Positions 1 through 10,111 of a stretch of DNA of 64,000 nt are shown piece by piece. The notes under the pieces are model-generated. The model was not told the origin of the DNA. It made no database searches and saw only the letters and a list, made by a program, of their open reading frames with translations. Location: NCBI GenBank assembly GCA_020809705.1, contig CP085836.1:124001-188000 (forward strand), given 5' to 3'. How positions within the stretch are numbered: the first letter of the stretch is position 1; every line of letters starts with the position of its first letter. The position numbers and the translations under genes were made by a program. The stretch is from Calonectria ilicicola. Taxonomy: Eukaryota > Ascomycota > Sordariomycetes > Hypocreales > Nectriaceae.

Positions 1-506
1 CAATTCTTATCGAAAAATACTAAACTCTGTGGTGCCAGCAGTTCCTGGAGTGTCCAGCCCCGGGTAAACCATTGAGAATTCTTAAATGCCTTAATTGATG
101 CCGCTTTGGGTTTACATCTACCGAGTTGATTAATGCAATTATCGGAGATAGAAACATCGGAAAGGTAAACATAGCAGACTTCAGAGTTCTTGTACCACCG
201 GTACATCGAGTTAATAGCTTCTTGAAGTTCGGCACTGCTAGATTTATCGATGCAACAAGTGTCCATCCATATGTATTCATGGCCGTCGTTTAATGCCTGG
301 CGACTGAACTTGTAGATTTTATAGAAGCTCTGGTCTTTCTGGATATGTCCCATTACCTGCTCAGTATTCTCGTACCTGATTATTCTGCACATTTCCTGGT
401 AGGAAAGTTCATCATATGCCCATCGGTGTGATAGAATCGCATATTTTGGAATATTATCGCCGACAAACTCGTTGAAACAAAGGGTCTTGGCATTAAGGAG
501 ACGCAT
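1..506 (-). CDS. HET-domain (heterokaryon incompatibility) protein, 3' end beyond window
   Basis: The minus-strand frame is open from an ATG at 506 down to base 1, giving about 168 residues with no stop. The start MRLLNAKTL is typical of HET genes. The three conserved HET blocks follow in order: YAILSHRW near residue 23, a YIWMDTCCID block near residue 75, and RGWTLQELLAP near residue 150. HET proteins trigger cell death when genetically different hyphae fuse; that role is inferred from the family. Only the HET domain is visible, so any C-terminal partner domain lies outside the window. No frameshift or stop is seen in the visible part. The domain call is firm; the exact start is likely but untested. 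Confidence 0.93.
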   Translation of the reverse strand, partial: MRLLNAKTLCFNEFVGDNIPKYAILSHRWAYDELSYQEMCRIIRYENTEQVMGHIQKDQSFYKIYKFSRQALNDGHEYIWMDTCCIDKSSSAELQEAINSMYRWYKNSEVCYVYLSDVSISDNCINQLGRCKPKAASIKAFKNSQWFTRGWTLQELLAPQSLVFFDKN

Positions 507-670
507 CTTGCTTCACTGTGAAAGACGATATATGCCAAACGGGGCCAGGATGATCATCCCCAAACCCAACGGTAGTGTAGGCGAAATAATATGTGGTTGG
601 ATGGTAGTGATGATAATGAATAAGGAGAAAACCCCGCTATTCATGGTACTTGTAGGTAGTATGCAGTTGT

Positions 671-841
671 TTATGTAATCTCAGGCTCCTCATTGATAGG
701 ACTCAAGTCACCCCAACAGCTTGGTGGATGAAAAAACTCGTACCATCGAACTGATGCCCATTCATAAATTCTATCATGCAAAAATGGGTCTTGGAAATAG
801 ATTCTAGGCAGACAAGCAATATGTTCTTCCAGCATCGTCAT
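671..841 (-). CDS. Small ORF or last exon of a hypothetical protein
   Basis: A 56-codon frame runs from an ATG at 841 to TAA at 671-673. Its composition looks coding: it is rich in aromatic and charged residues, including LPRIYFQDPF, DRIYEWASVRWYEFF and WGDLSP. The frame stays open upstream of the ATG (RQQRYRLN), and a GTAAGC donor-like site lies about 40 bp further upstream, so this may be the last exon of a longer minus-strand gene between roughly 671 and 1000. I do not recognise the family and assign no function. Confidence 0.4.
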   Translation of the reverse strand: MTMLEEHIACLPRIYFQDPFLHDRIYEWASVRWYEFFHPPSCWGDLSPINEEPEIT

Positions 842-1259
842 ATTCAGCCGGTATCGCTGTTGCCTAATTGTTCAACCAATAGTAATTGCGCTTACCAAAT
901 GCTCTGGCTGCAACACAGCCCCAACTTATAGACCCCAGCTCGCGGACAGCAAGGCGCGGCAGGGTGGAGTCTTCTAGAATCGTTTTCAATTTGCATAAAG
1001 AATGTGTCAGCTATGCTATACCCATCCACCCATCAAGGTCATGATATAGACAACAGAAATAGACCGGATTTAAAGGATAGCAATTGTTTCACAAGGGTAG
1101 GCGACAATTAAGGCTACATAACAATCAATAATAGAAGAGTAGATCCATAGGTATGAACTTTGTTAATGTTAATAATATATCTTACGAATATGGCCGCTCA
1201 GCGGCACAACGGCCGACCTGCGGCAGATTCTTGATGGCCAGATCGACGAGGGTGCCGTG
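842..1259. other. Intergenic stretch, possible upstream exons only
   Basis: No complete gene is visible. Bases 880-1000 may hold an upstream exon of the small minus-strand gene. The plus-strand frame of the ATPase gene is open from 1176 to 1259, after a TAA at 1173, so its first exon could reach into this stretch. Confidence 0.4.
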
Positions 1260-3955
1260 ATGGACAAGCATGTTATGCTCCTGGGCGAACTTACCCGTAT
1301 CGGGTACATCGCGGCTCGCGACAGGCTTCTCTCGCTGGGCGTGCGGAGTGTGCGGAATTGGACTCCCATGGGCTTTGCCTTGCACGCCGACCGCCCGTCA
1401 CTCAGCGGTCTCGGCGCATCGGTGCCGGCGAGCGATGCCGCTGTTCAGCCATTGGAGGACCCCGCCCAGGATAAGACGGATCCAGACATAACGAGCGACG
1501 GCGTTTCGAATTCTGACCCTGGCACTGAGCCTCGGGCTGCAAGACTCGATCTCGCCGCTAAAGCTCGTAATTATGTCGAGCTGTTGGAGCTGGACAAGCC
1601 TCTTCTCTTGCGACGGAACGAGTTGGTGCGGGTTGGCCAGCGAATGATTCAAGCCTCCCGCGAGATCGTAGACCAGGATGCCGAGGCCGAGGTTAAGGTT
1701 AACCATCAAGACTTTCTCGACAAATCATGTCCAGCTGTTAGTACAAGTGCCACCGCTGAGCTGGCAGGGCCCTCGAGCCGCGCACGCTCACAATCACCAA
1801 CTTCCTTGGCGTGCAGGGTACCATCACCATCGACTTCCGACGGGACCTTCCACGCGGATTGACCTTCCTGGTCGGCGATAATGGCTCCGGTAAGAGCACG
1901 CTCGTCGAGGCAATGGCTTGGTGCCAGTTTGGGCGGTGCATTCGCAGTGGGATGGCGGCCAACGATGTCGTTAACGATAAGGCAGGCAAGAACTGCTACG
2001 TCATGCTAGAGTTCGCCAACGGATACGCTATCGCGCGGCATCGCAAGCACCAAAAACATGGTAACCGCGTCGTTATCTCGCTGCGCGGCAAGCCGCAGCC
2101 GCAGCTCGAGCATCCGGACATGCACATGACGCAGGCGGCGATCGACGAGCTGCTTGGCACCGACTACAAGACGTACGTCAGGACGGCTGTGCTGGGCCAC
2201 GAGAGTGCAGCGAGCTTTCTGAACTCGACGCCAGCTCAGCGGCGCGACCTGATCGAGGCATCGCTCGGGCTGTCGATGCTGGATCAGTGCGGGCAGATGT
2301 CGAGGCTGCTACTCAGTGACATCGACAACGACGTGGGTGAGGTGGAAGGTAAGCTGGAAGGCTTGCTCCGGACGATAGAGCACATCGAACGACGGCTCCA
2401 AGATTTAAACCGGACACAGAAGCGACTTGAAGAACAGGCGGAGGAGGCTGTCACATCTTTGAAGGCAGCTGTACAACAGCATGCAGCTGCCGAATTACGA
2501 ATCGATGGACAAGGACCTTTCGGCGAAGAGTACGCACAATTTGGACACGAAGATCCCAAGTTTGACACAGACATCGCAGAGCGCGAGCGGCAAATCTCGG
2601 TCACGAACAAGAGAGCCCGGGGCTTACTGAGAGTGGGCCAGCCTGCTGAGCTCGGCATGAGCTTCGGCGTTGAGATTTCGACGTTGCAGGATCAAATCTA
2701 CATTAAGCAGGAGAATTTGCAACAGCTGGAGAACTCGTATGCTCGTGTACAGGAACAGAAGCATGCCGAGCGGACGTCATGGCTTGGCTGGCTACAGCGG
2801 CAACTAAGTCAACGACTTGAGGCTATGGCTGCGGCCCACCCCATAGGCCAACGCAAGCTCTTACACGCCTTAGAGACCTCCATTCTCTGCTTCCAGTTGA
2901 TGGCCGTCAAGGGCCTCTTGCGCATATTCGGGATTCCAAGGGACGGTTCTCAGGGAACCGGCGCCCAAGACCATAACCAAGAGGCAGCCATCAGCAGCCT
3001 CCGCGAAGACATTGAGAACACCATGTCGCAACTGCAGAGCCTACAGCGCGAGGCGAACCGCATAACTGACCTAGAAAAGCTGGCTACCAACCACACCATC
3101 ATGATCAAAGAGCGGCTCGCGCAGGCCATCCAGGCTCAAAAGGCATGCGAAACCCTGCAGCAGCAAGTCACGCTCAAGCAGCGCGACGCAGCCACGTACA
3201 CACGCCTGGTCGAAACCGAGCAGTCGTCTCTTCATTCTCTACGCTCAGAACACGACGAGCTGGCCACCAAAATTAAAGAGCTCTCGGCCGATCGCGAGCT
3301 TTTCGCCTTCTGGTCCTCCGCCCTGGCGAAGCGCACCCGTCGCGCCTCTTCCTCAACCAGATCGACGACGAAAGCAACGATCAACTTCCGCGAGCACGTC
3401 CTCGTGAAGTCGCTGTCAGAGCTCAATGCGCTCCTCGCGCAGGTCCTCACAGTACTGTACGATGACACGCGCCACGCGCGTGTTATGGCAACGGGGATGC
3501 TACGTTCGCTATTCGATTCTGAGTCTGTTGACACCATGGTCGATACATCCTTCTCCTCCTCTGGATCCGTCCTCGATCACACACTTGCTGTCCACCCCTC
3601 ACTCGCCTATGGCAAGCGTTCGAGTGGCCAGCGCAAACGCATCGACCTAGCACTATTCTTCGCATTGCTACAGTTGGCATGGGCTAGGAGCGCGCACCGC
3701 GCGCATTATGTGATCGTCGATGAGGTGTTTGACAGTTTGGACGAGGCGGGCCAGGCGGCTGTAGTCAGGTGGTGCGGGCTTTTGTCGCGGACGAAGGTCG
3801 GCTGGATCGTGGTGATCACGCATAGCCGATTCTTGGTTGAGCGAGATTCGGAGGAAGACGCGGGCAAGGCCTTGGTTGTGCTGGCAAGGATGGGACAGGG
3901 AGGTACGGAACTGGTTGTTGATGGATGGAGGATTGGTGTTCAAGATTGGGCCTGA
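1260..3955 (+). CDS. SMC/Rad50-like coiled-coil ATPase
   Basis: Exons 1260-1691 and 1778-3955, joined across an 86-nt GTTAAG...CGAG intron, give about 869 residues. The N-terminal 144 residues are helical and of unknown role. The ATPase head starts at about residue 145 (RTLTITNFLGV); Walker A GDNGSGKST lies at about 177-185. The middle is rich in Glu, Gln, Leu and Arg and predicted coiled coil. The second head half carries an ABC signature SSGQRKR near 759-765, Walker B YVIVDE near 788-793, a D-loop SLDE and an H-loop ITHS. The order Walker A, coiled coil, signature, Walker B is that of SbcC/Rad50/SMC proteins, but 869 residues is short for a canonical SMC or Rad50 and no zinc-hook CxxC was seen. 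DNA-end or structural maintenance activity is inference. The intron fit is in frame but the acceptor is not classical. The start may lie in an upstream exon. GC-rich relative to its neighbours. Confidence 0.85.
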
Positions 3956-4512
3956 GACATGTCGCCGACAACGTGGTACGGTGCACGAGAGCACCTAGAC
4001 GGGTGCTATGGCGTTTTATGAGTTTTTTTTTTTAAAGGGCATTCTTTACACACTGCTCTTGGTATCGTCTTCCTATTGTCCGATTGTCGCGGCCACTTCA
4101 TTTCTTCTCCGAGCGTATACAAGACTCTATGTACTTGGCGAGGAAGTGCCAAATTGAGGAAAGAGCTTGGTGTGCTTGATAATTGATCTCGCCCAATATG
4201 CAATGGGAACTCCTTCAAGGAGGAAATATTTGCCGATGCTCGCACATCATGTTCGATTGGCATATACAGGAGAAGTTGAATATCGTGGCTGGGCATTGAT
4301 GTGATCGTAATTAGCCATCTAATGTTGCGAGTGGAGAGGAGGAAGTATTTGTGGATAGATTAGAGAGTAGCTGAGGGAATTCATTTGCTTTGGGAGACGC
4401 TAGGTATATAGTACTTTTTGGTTTACAAGAGTCTTGGTTGGGTTCGATGGGCAAGGAATGATTAGGGAGTGCGGGTGAACCTATCTATCAGGATTCAAGG
4501 CTTGAATAGCCC
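3956..4512. other. Intergenic, convergent 3' ends
   Basis: This is the space between the 3' ends of the ATPase gene and the minus-strand phosphodiesterase gene. It holds a T-rich run at 4021-4035 and no convincing coding frame; one 96-codon minus-strand frame has no recognisable feature. Confidence 0.5.
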
Positions 4513-6009
4513 TCAGACAACCTTAATACCTACAGTGATCCCAAAGTGATCGCTGACCCAAACATCATCCAACCCGACTTTGGTTTTCAGCCCAATTCCA
4601 AAGCGACCCAATTTTCCAGTGGTGTCCTGAGCTTCACTCAGCGCAAACGTCTCAATGGACCCTGTGTAGAGAAACTTGTCCAACCGTTTTCGTGTTCTAG
4701 CTCTGTCGGATTGGTAGCCCCACGTATTTCCTTTGGCTTTACCATATGTGATATCCTTTTGGAAGGGCTGCAAGGCCGGCGGTGTCGGCGCCGGCTCATC
4801 CTCCCAAACGTCCTTCAGGCCTACCTCAGGTGCTCGGTGAGTGTTGTGCTCAGACGGATCAACCGAATTCATGTCGCCGCCAACCAGCCCGCCATAGATT
4901 CTCTGCCGCTGAGACGAGTCGCCTTTCAGTAGCGCTGATACTTGGACGAGTTGGCGAAAACGGAGCTCTTTTCCGGTGTAGAGTGATTCAAGGTGCGTTG
5001 TGCACAGGCGAAGTGACCGTTTTGATGTTTCGTGGTTATGGTCCTCGGATACTGGAATGTCAACCACAAGGGCATCTCTCTCCATTTCTGAGACGAAGGG
5101 GACACGGAAGCAGTTCGATATTGGCAAAGTTCGCGAAATCATCATGAGAGTGAAGTATCCACTGGATATGCAGTCAGGTTCCTCGTCAAAGGATTCGTTG
5201 TCTGCATAATGGAAATATGGTGGCTCTGTATCGGAGAGGGAGAAGTTTTGTTGTACCCACTCGTCCTGCAGGATAACTTCGAGTGATTCGTGGCGGAGCT
5301 CTTGGAACATTACCACGAGGTTGTGAGGTTCTTGGCCAAACATGGCCCGCAAATAGGCGATGGCGGTAGAGGCACGAGCGCCGGCAGCGGAAACAGAGAA
5401 AAACAGGTTCCAGGATGCAATCTTAAGGATATCTCCTCGCTTAAGTATTCTATTTTTATTGCCAAGAGATGTCCAGGATGAAGATTGGGGGTTATATATG
5501 TGTGGCTGGAGGAAGTTGGGGCTAGACTGTCGGTCGATGAGAGACTGTGTTGTGGAGGTCTTAGGAGCTGTACTGTCCATCAACTCGAGGGACCCTGACA
5601 CGGCGTCGAGGTATAAATCGTTGAATTCAAAGTCAGAGAGGTCGTCGACGTTGCGTAAATCGCCTCGGCGCTTGAGTTCGAGAGCCATTAGGCGAGACTC
5701 ACGCGATAGATGCCGAGAGTCGCGGCGAGGTCCGATAGAGCTCGAGCTTTGTGGTTTTCTCCGGCACCATGATTTCCAGCGCCGATTCAAACCCGCGTCT
5801 CTACCTAACGAATTACCATATCTCGAATATCGTTGACCTAGATGTAATATCGAAACATTTCTATTGATGCAGAGGCAGGGTCCTCGGGTTGCAAACAGGC
5901 CATACGTACTCATGGTGAACACACGTGTTGTCATCGCGATATTAAGAGTGCCACTTCCATTCAGGACCATTATGTCCACAGCAGAGCGGAGCAGTGTTGA
6001 CTCTGACAA
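4513..6009 (-). CDS. TDP2-like endonuclease/exonuclease/phosphatase (EEP) family protein
   Basis: A 498-codon uninterrupted frame. The C-terminal 300 residues carry the EEP fold motifs in order: ASWNLFF (Asn201), MFQELRHE (Glu237, metal ligand), TTHLES (His339/Glu341), GGDMNSVD (Asp379/Asn381), RLDKFLY (Asp444) and SDHFGI (Asp487/His488). The THLES and GGDxN forms match tyrosyl-DNA phosphodiesterase 2, which removes covalent protein from DNA 5' ends. The substrate here is inferred. The first 190 residues are Arg/Ser-rich and poorly structured. Met33 or a nearby Met would leave an Arg-rich, acid-poor leader resembling a mitochondrial presequence, so the true start may be internal (about 5913). 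All catalytic residues seem present, so the gene is probably functional. It converges on the ATPase gene. Confidence 0.85.
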   Translation of the reverse strand: MSESTLLRSAVDIMVLNGSGTLNIAMTTRVFTMSTYGLFATRGPCLCINRNVSILHLGQRYSRYGNSLGRDAGLNRRWKSWCRRKPQSSSSIGPRRDSRHLSRESRLMALELKRRGDLRNVDDLSDFEFNDLYLDAVSGSLELMDSTAPKTSTTQSLIDRQSSPNFLQPHIYNPQSSSWTSLGNKNRILKRGDILKIASWNLFFSVSAAGARASTAIAYLRAMFGQEPHNLVVMFQELRHESLEVILQDEWVQQNFSLSDTEPPYFHYADNESFDEEPDCISSGYFTLMMISRTLPISNCFRVPFVSEMERDALVVDIPVSEDHNHETSKRSLRLCTTHLESLYTGKELRFRQLVQVSALLKGDSSQRQRIYGGLVGGDMNSVDPSEHNTHRAPEVGLKDVWEDEPAPTPPALQPFQKDITYGKAKGNTWGYQSDRARTRKRLDKFLYTGSIETFALSEAQDTTGKLGRFGIGLKTKVGLDDVWVSDHFGITVGIKVV

Positions 6010-6425
6010 GATGATCCAAGGGTTTGGGGTTTATGTACCCTGCGAAGACAGCTGCTAACCCGGGCTAATGATTGCCAGGTTCGCCATCCCAGGCCAGATG
6101 AATTTACAGCTACATGAATTGTGACCACGACATCTTCAGAACCATTCATAGTGCAGGCGTAATTATGACGTCAACATCGGATCAGCGTGACTTCATGGAT
6201 GTGGTGTTGAATAAGGGCTGGAAATGTACAGTAAAAACATCGTGAACAGTCAGCAGTTCCAAAAGAGAATGAATATACAGCTTGAAAGCCAACATAAGGT
6301 TAATATCCATGTTTAAACTTTCATAACTATCTTCTCGGTCACATTCAGCTATAGGAGAAAATGATTTTGTTTTTGATGACTCTGTCGTGTAAGTACAAGA
6401 CCTTGCAGGAGGGTTGAGCATATAG

Positions 6426-6878
6426 TATCCCTTTGACTACCGTAAGCCTCCACCTAGGTAGGCCATAATGGAGAACACATCACGAGCCTAAATCAGAAAC
6501 CTAGAATCCAAAGTAACCTATAACAAATAACAGGAATACCGTCATCAGGCGTTTGATCATGTGCTTCTTATCATCTATCTACAATTGGCTAAAGATAATG
6601 CTTTCTAAAGAGGCCATGCGGGGTCAGTATATCTTATGACAAATACTAACGTATTCATGTACGTATGTACGTACAAATGTATGGAGATCCGGAGCGCGGA
6701 GCGCAGTAGTCTCGTTAAGAGTAAATCATTTTCAATTCATGACGTATGATTGCTGCAGATGTATTAACACTCGTTAGACCGGAGAGCTGCTTTTCTTTTT
6801 ACTCCATCTAATGTCGCTCGGGCTAAAGTCGTGTAGGGTATGGTACTCAAGTGGAGGCTTACGGCACTCAAAGGGATA
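6426..6878. mobile_element. TA-flanked inverted-repeat element (453 bp), piggyBac-derived MITE candidate
   Basis: Left end TATCCCTTTGACTACCGTAA and right end, read in reverse complement, TATCCCTTTGAGTGCCGTAA form inverted repeats of about 28 bp continuing into CCTCCAC. Both ends are bounded by TA. No transposase frame lies inside. The same terminal sequence bounds the 147-bp element at 7513 and the transposase-bearing element at 22160-24242, which marks this as a non-autonomous member of that family. Confidence 0.75.
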
Positions 6879-7512
6879 AATGTGTTGTTCAGCCCCGTGT
6901 TTCAGCTCTCCTGCTGATTTTGCCAGGATTCCAAATATCCTTCTAAGCCTATTTTTATCGTCAATTTGAGTAAAAATATATCCCTTGTATCACACTTTGG
7001 TCATTGGGTCATAACGAGAGATTGAAAGAGCCTTAATTCCTATGAAATAAAGAGCAGTCAACTATGTGTTTTATAGCTAGGTCCAGCCCCAATTGGCTGT
7101 GGGGCTGCGACAACGCATTGAGGCCGTGAGGCCATCGAGGCCAGCCACAACTAGTCTCCACAATTTGCTATATGTTAGTGGAGTTTATTGCTAACGATTT
7201 TTCAAGAACAGGCAAGCTAGTAGATGGTTTGAGGTCGAACGAGGCACTATGCAAAATTACTTAACTAAATAATACATTGGTTTGTTAGTTAGCTTTTCCC
7301 TAGACTTCAATTAAGTTATAGGCAGACATTTTTATTTTGAAAATCATTATTATCTTTTCTATTTGAGTCTGCAAATAAAAGCCAGTTTGTTCGAGGTACT
7401 GGAGTTAGTTCCTCTTATGATATTCGGCCCTGCAAAAATAAAAAATTGCCTTAGATGCAATGATTTGTTCGTCTGCTTAGACACGCGCTGCGACCAACTG
7501 CCTTGTAGCTAC
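6879..7512. other. AT-rich intergenic DNA
   Basis: AT-rich sequence between two elements of the same inverted-repeat family. I see no gene, RNA or clear repeat here. Confidence 0.5.
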
Positions 7513-7659
7513 TATCCTTTTGACTGCCGTAAGCCTCCACCCTTGTAAGTCACATGACAGGCAGCAAACCAGAAGATAGATTGGCAATTATGGTGTCTTC
7601 TGACTTACTGCCTGTCATGTGATTTACAGGGGTGGAGGCTTACGGCAGTCAAAGGGATA
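7513..7659. mobile_element. 147-bp MITE with about 48-bp terminal inverted repeats
   Basis: The ends TATCC(C/T)TTTGACTGCCG...CGGCAGTCAAAGGGATA pair over about 48 bp with few mismatches, through the internal block CACATGACAGGCAG. The unpaired centre is only about 50 bp. TA borders both sides. It belongs to the same terminal-repeat family as 6426-6878 and 22160-24242. It has no coding capacity. Confidence 0.85.
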
Positions 7660-7959
7660 AAGGTCGTTGTTAATGATATAAAAAGAAAAAAAAAAGAGAG
7701 GGAGAGACTCTTGTACCTCGAGTCTTCCTGTGCGAACGCTAGGGGCGAGCAGATTCGGTAATTTGTATTCCTGTAAACAAAGGATGCCGTTGTGCGCAAT
7801 AAGTGCTCTCGATAAAGGCACCTACCCTATAGGTAACCGATCGGGGAGGCAGGTGTAACCACATGACCGAAAAGTATGTCGAGCCGAAGGCTGACTAAGC
7901 CAGTGCTAGACAAGAGCAGTTTCGAGCCATTAGTCAATGGTGGCACCGGCTGCTTGGGT
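7660..7959. other. Intergenic DNA upstream of RecQ fragment
   Basis: A purine-rich run lies at 7680-7707. No gene is recognised. The RecQ fragment may begin somewhere in the last 100 bp. Confidence 0.4.
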
Positions 7960-8623
7960 TCGGGGCAGAGGATCACGATTATCACCATCAGATCGGGGGG
8001 CGCATCGAGGCAGAGAAGAGGAAAAGGGACGACTACATGTGGGTGCTATCATAGCAAGGTGGATACAGCAGAAGGAAAAACAAGGCGGTTCAAGGTGGGC
8101 AGCAAGCAAGGCTAATTGTGGCTACAAATGCATTGGGATTAGGAATTGATGTATCAGACATAAGATTGGTGGTACACGCTAGAATGCCAAGGAAGCTAGG
8201 AGACTATGTGCAAGAGAGTGGGCGAGGAGGGCGAGATGGAAAGAAAAGCTAGTCAATTGTGATATGTCGAGAGGCACGACGTAAGCTGGTGGGTCAAGAG
8301 GAAGAGGAAGAGGAGCAACAGACAATGGAAAATAACAAAAAAAAGAAGAAGAATAAGAAGGAACAAGGGGGACTAGAGTGGGAAGATGCTGTGGAGGAGT
8401 TTGTGAGAGGAAGAGGGTGCCGGCGGGTGGTGCTTGATAGAGAAATGGATGGATGGGTTAATACAATTGGGTGTGAGGAAGGGGAAGAGGTATGTGATGT
8501 CTGCAGAAGGAATAGGCATTGGGTAGAGGAAGAAGCGGGAGAGATGGAGGGAGTGGAAGAAGAGGAAGAGGTGGGAGATAGGATGGAGGGGGTAGAAGAG
8601 GTGGAAGGGGTAGAAGAGATTGA
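7960..8623 (+). pseudogene. Fragment of a RecQ-type helicase (C-terminal half)
   Basis: Translation shows a motif IV-like CYHSKVD near 8045. In a shifted frame comes LIVATNALGLGIDVSD (motif V, about 8116-8163), followed by YVQESGRGGRDGK (motif VI, about 8202-8240). Past a stop, a Glu/Lys-rich linker and a Cys motif follow (CRRVVLD...CDVCRRN, about 8415-8515). The same order, including C-R-R and C-D-x-C, occurs in the large gene at 55294-60281, so this is a diverged member of that family. The Walker A half is missing and frames are broken by shifts and a stop. The fragment ends abruptly at about 8623, where an MFS transporter begins. Confidence 0.85.
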
Positions 8624-9536
8624 GTTGGCAGTGGGTGTTCTTGATTGATGGCATCATTACTTGCCCTATCGCCTTTTTCGAATACTTCTTGTTTCCTGAT
8701 GTTCCAGAGCACACTAAAGCTCCATATCTGAACGAACAAGAACGAAAGCTCGCCCTGGATCGTCTTCCCCCAAAGAATGAAGAGGGCCATAATATTGCCC
8801 CTTGGAGTCTTGCCAAACGAGTGCTTGGGCAACCGACTTTGTGAGTTGTATTGTCTTTGAGTTTTCCAGTATAACTAAGTATTTGCTGTCAGTTACGTCT
8901 GCTGTTTCTTCTCTCTTCTTGCGGCTGCTTTGCAAGCCTACTCTGTCCAAGGACTGCTGTTGTTGTTCCTCAAGTACCGACAAAAGATTGACGGATATAC
9001 GCAAACTCAAATCAATACTTACCCTCTGGGAATCCAGGCCATAGGTATTGTTAGCGAATTTGTCGCCGCATTTTTCATTGACCGATACAATCAACATGTG
9101 GTTGTAGGCCTTGGTCTTTGTGTGATACAGCTCGCCTGTTCCATTGTACTTCTGATTCGACAAATGTCAGTGGCTGGAAATATCAGTGTGCTGCACCCCG
9201 CAGCCACCGCATATGGAATCAACCCGCTGTTGTATGGCTGGCCAAGAAAGATCATGGCACGTGGTGGAGATGACGCTGCCCGAAGTGTGGTATTGGGAGG
9301 AATGGTCGCTAGTGGTATACTGTTGTACACATTTTGGGGTATTGCAGTATACCCAGCCGACCACGCTCCGCACTGGCGCAATGGTTATATCGCTATGATT
9401 TGCATGACATTAGCACTGGCTGGCTGGTTATTCATGATGTTCTGGGTAAGTAAAATATGTTCAATTGAAAAGGAGACCAGGCTAATCTCTTTCTCAGTTG
9501 GATCGATACACCGTGAGGAAGTACGGTAGAAACTGA
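8624..9536 (+). pseudogene. 5'-truncated MFS transporter (allantoate permease / Dal5-like)
   Basis: Exons about 8624-8840, 8893-9445 and 9498-9536 are joined by introns with good GTGAGT/CAG and GTAAGT/CAG borders, and the reading frame is maintained. The protein begins in mid-family sequence (WQWVFLIDGIITC), then LFPDVPEHTK and ERKLALDRLP. The hydrophobic C-terminal segments of the anion:cation symporter branch follow, ending LDRYTVRKYGRN. Proteins of this branch are about 450-550 residues; the first half, with its start and helices 1-5, is absent. The break coincides with the end of the RecQ fragment, so the gene was cut by that insertion or by a rearrangement. It is unlikely to make a working transporter. 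Substrate is unknown. Confidence 0.85.
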
Positions 9537-10111
9537 GATGTTACTGATGAGCGGGTTCTTGTTCCTGGTTATGATGCTATGCATATGGGATGGCATACAT
9601 TCGAGTTTCAAGAATGATGTGTTGGAAGGCTCTAATGTTGCATTAGAATCTCTACCTTTTGGAGATAATTCTTGGCATCACTAACATAAAATCACACCTT
9701 TCTCATATTAAATTGATGGCCATATACTTGGCCTATGATCGCGTGTGCTTTCTGCAAAATTGGCGTTTCTAAACTAATATGATGCTGATTCAACTCCTAC
9801 TGTACAAATGTTATGGTTTGTTTGGTCGACGGAATCCGGTACCTCTGGTTACAGATCCGTGTGCTTTGTCGTTGTATTCGTAGGTCACTTATCGGGTCTT
9901 AGAAGAATAGACATTGCGCTCACGGCTCACGACGCTTATTGCTCTTGAGATATGATTTGATGTCTGTATTATTCTTGTTGAATCCAACAGCTAGTCTGTT
10001 GGATTCGTACTTATAGCTACCGAATCTGGCACGTGACCATGTACCATCTAGGTCGAGGAGAGAAGATAGAGAAGACAGACATAATTGACCCTATTGAGAC
10101 CACCCCAACTG
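9537..10111. other. Intergenic DNA with an 11-bp perfect hairpin at 9980-10006
   Basis: No gene is visible. Bases 9980-9990 (GAATCCAACAG) and 9996-10006 (CTGTTGGATTC) form a perfect stem around the five-base loop CTAGT. It lies just outside the decayed Helitron genes and could be a hairpin of a mobile-element end, but no family could be assigned. Confidence 0.5.

Noticed and set aside
20..280. 86-codon minus-strand frame
   Set aside because: It is a shadow of the HET-domain frame, which is open over the same bases and carries the conserved HET blocks.
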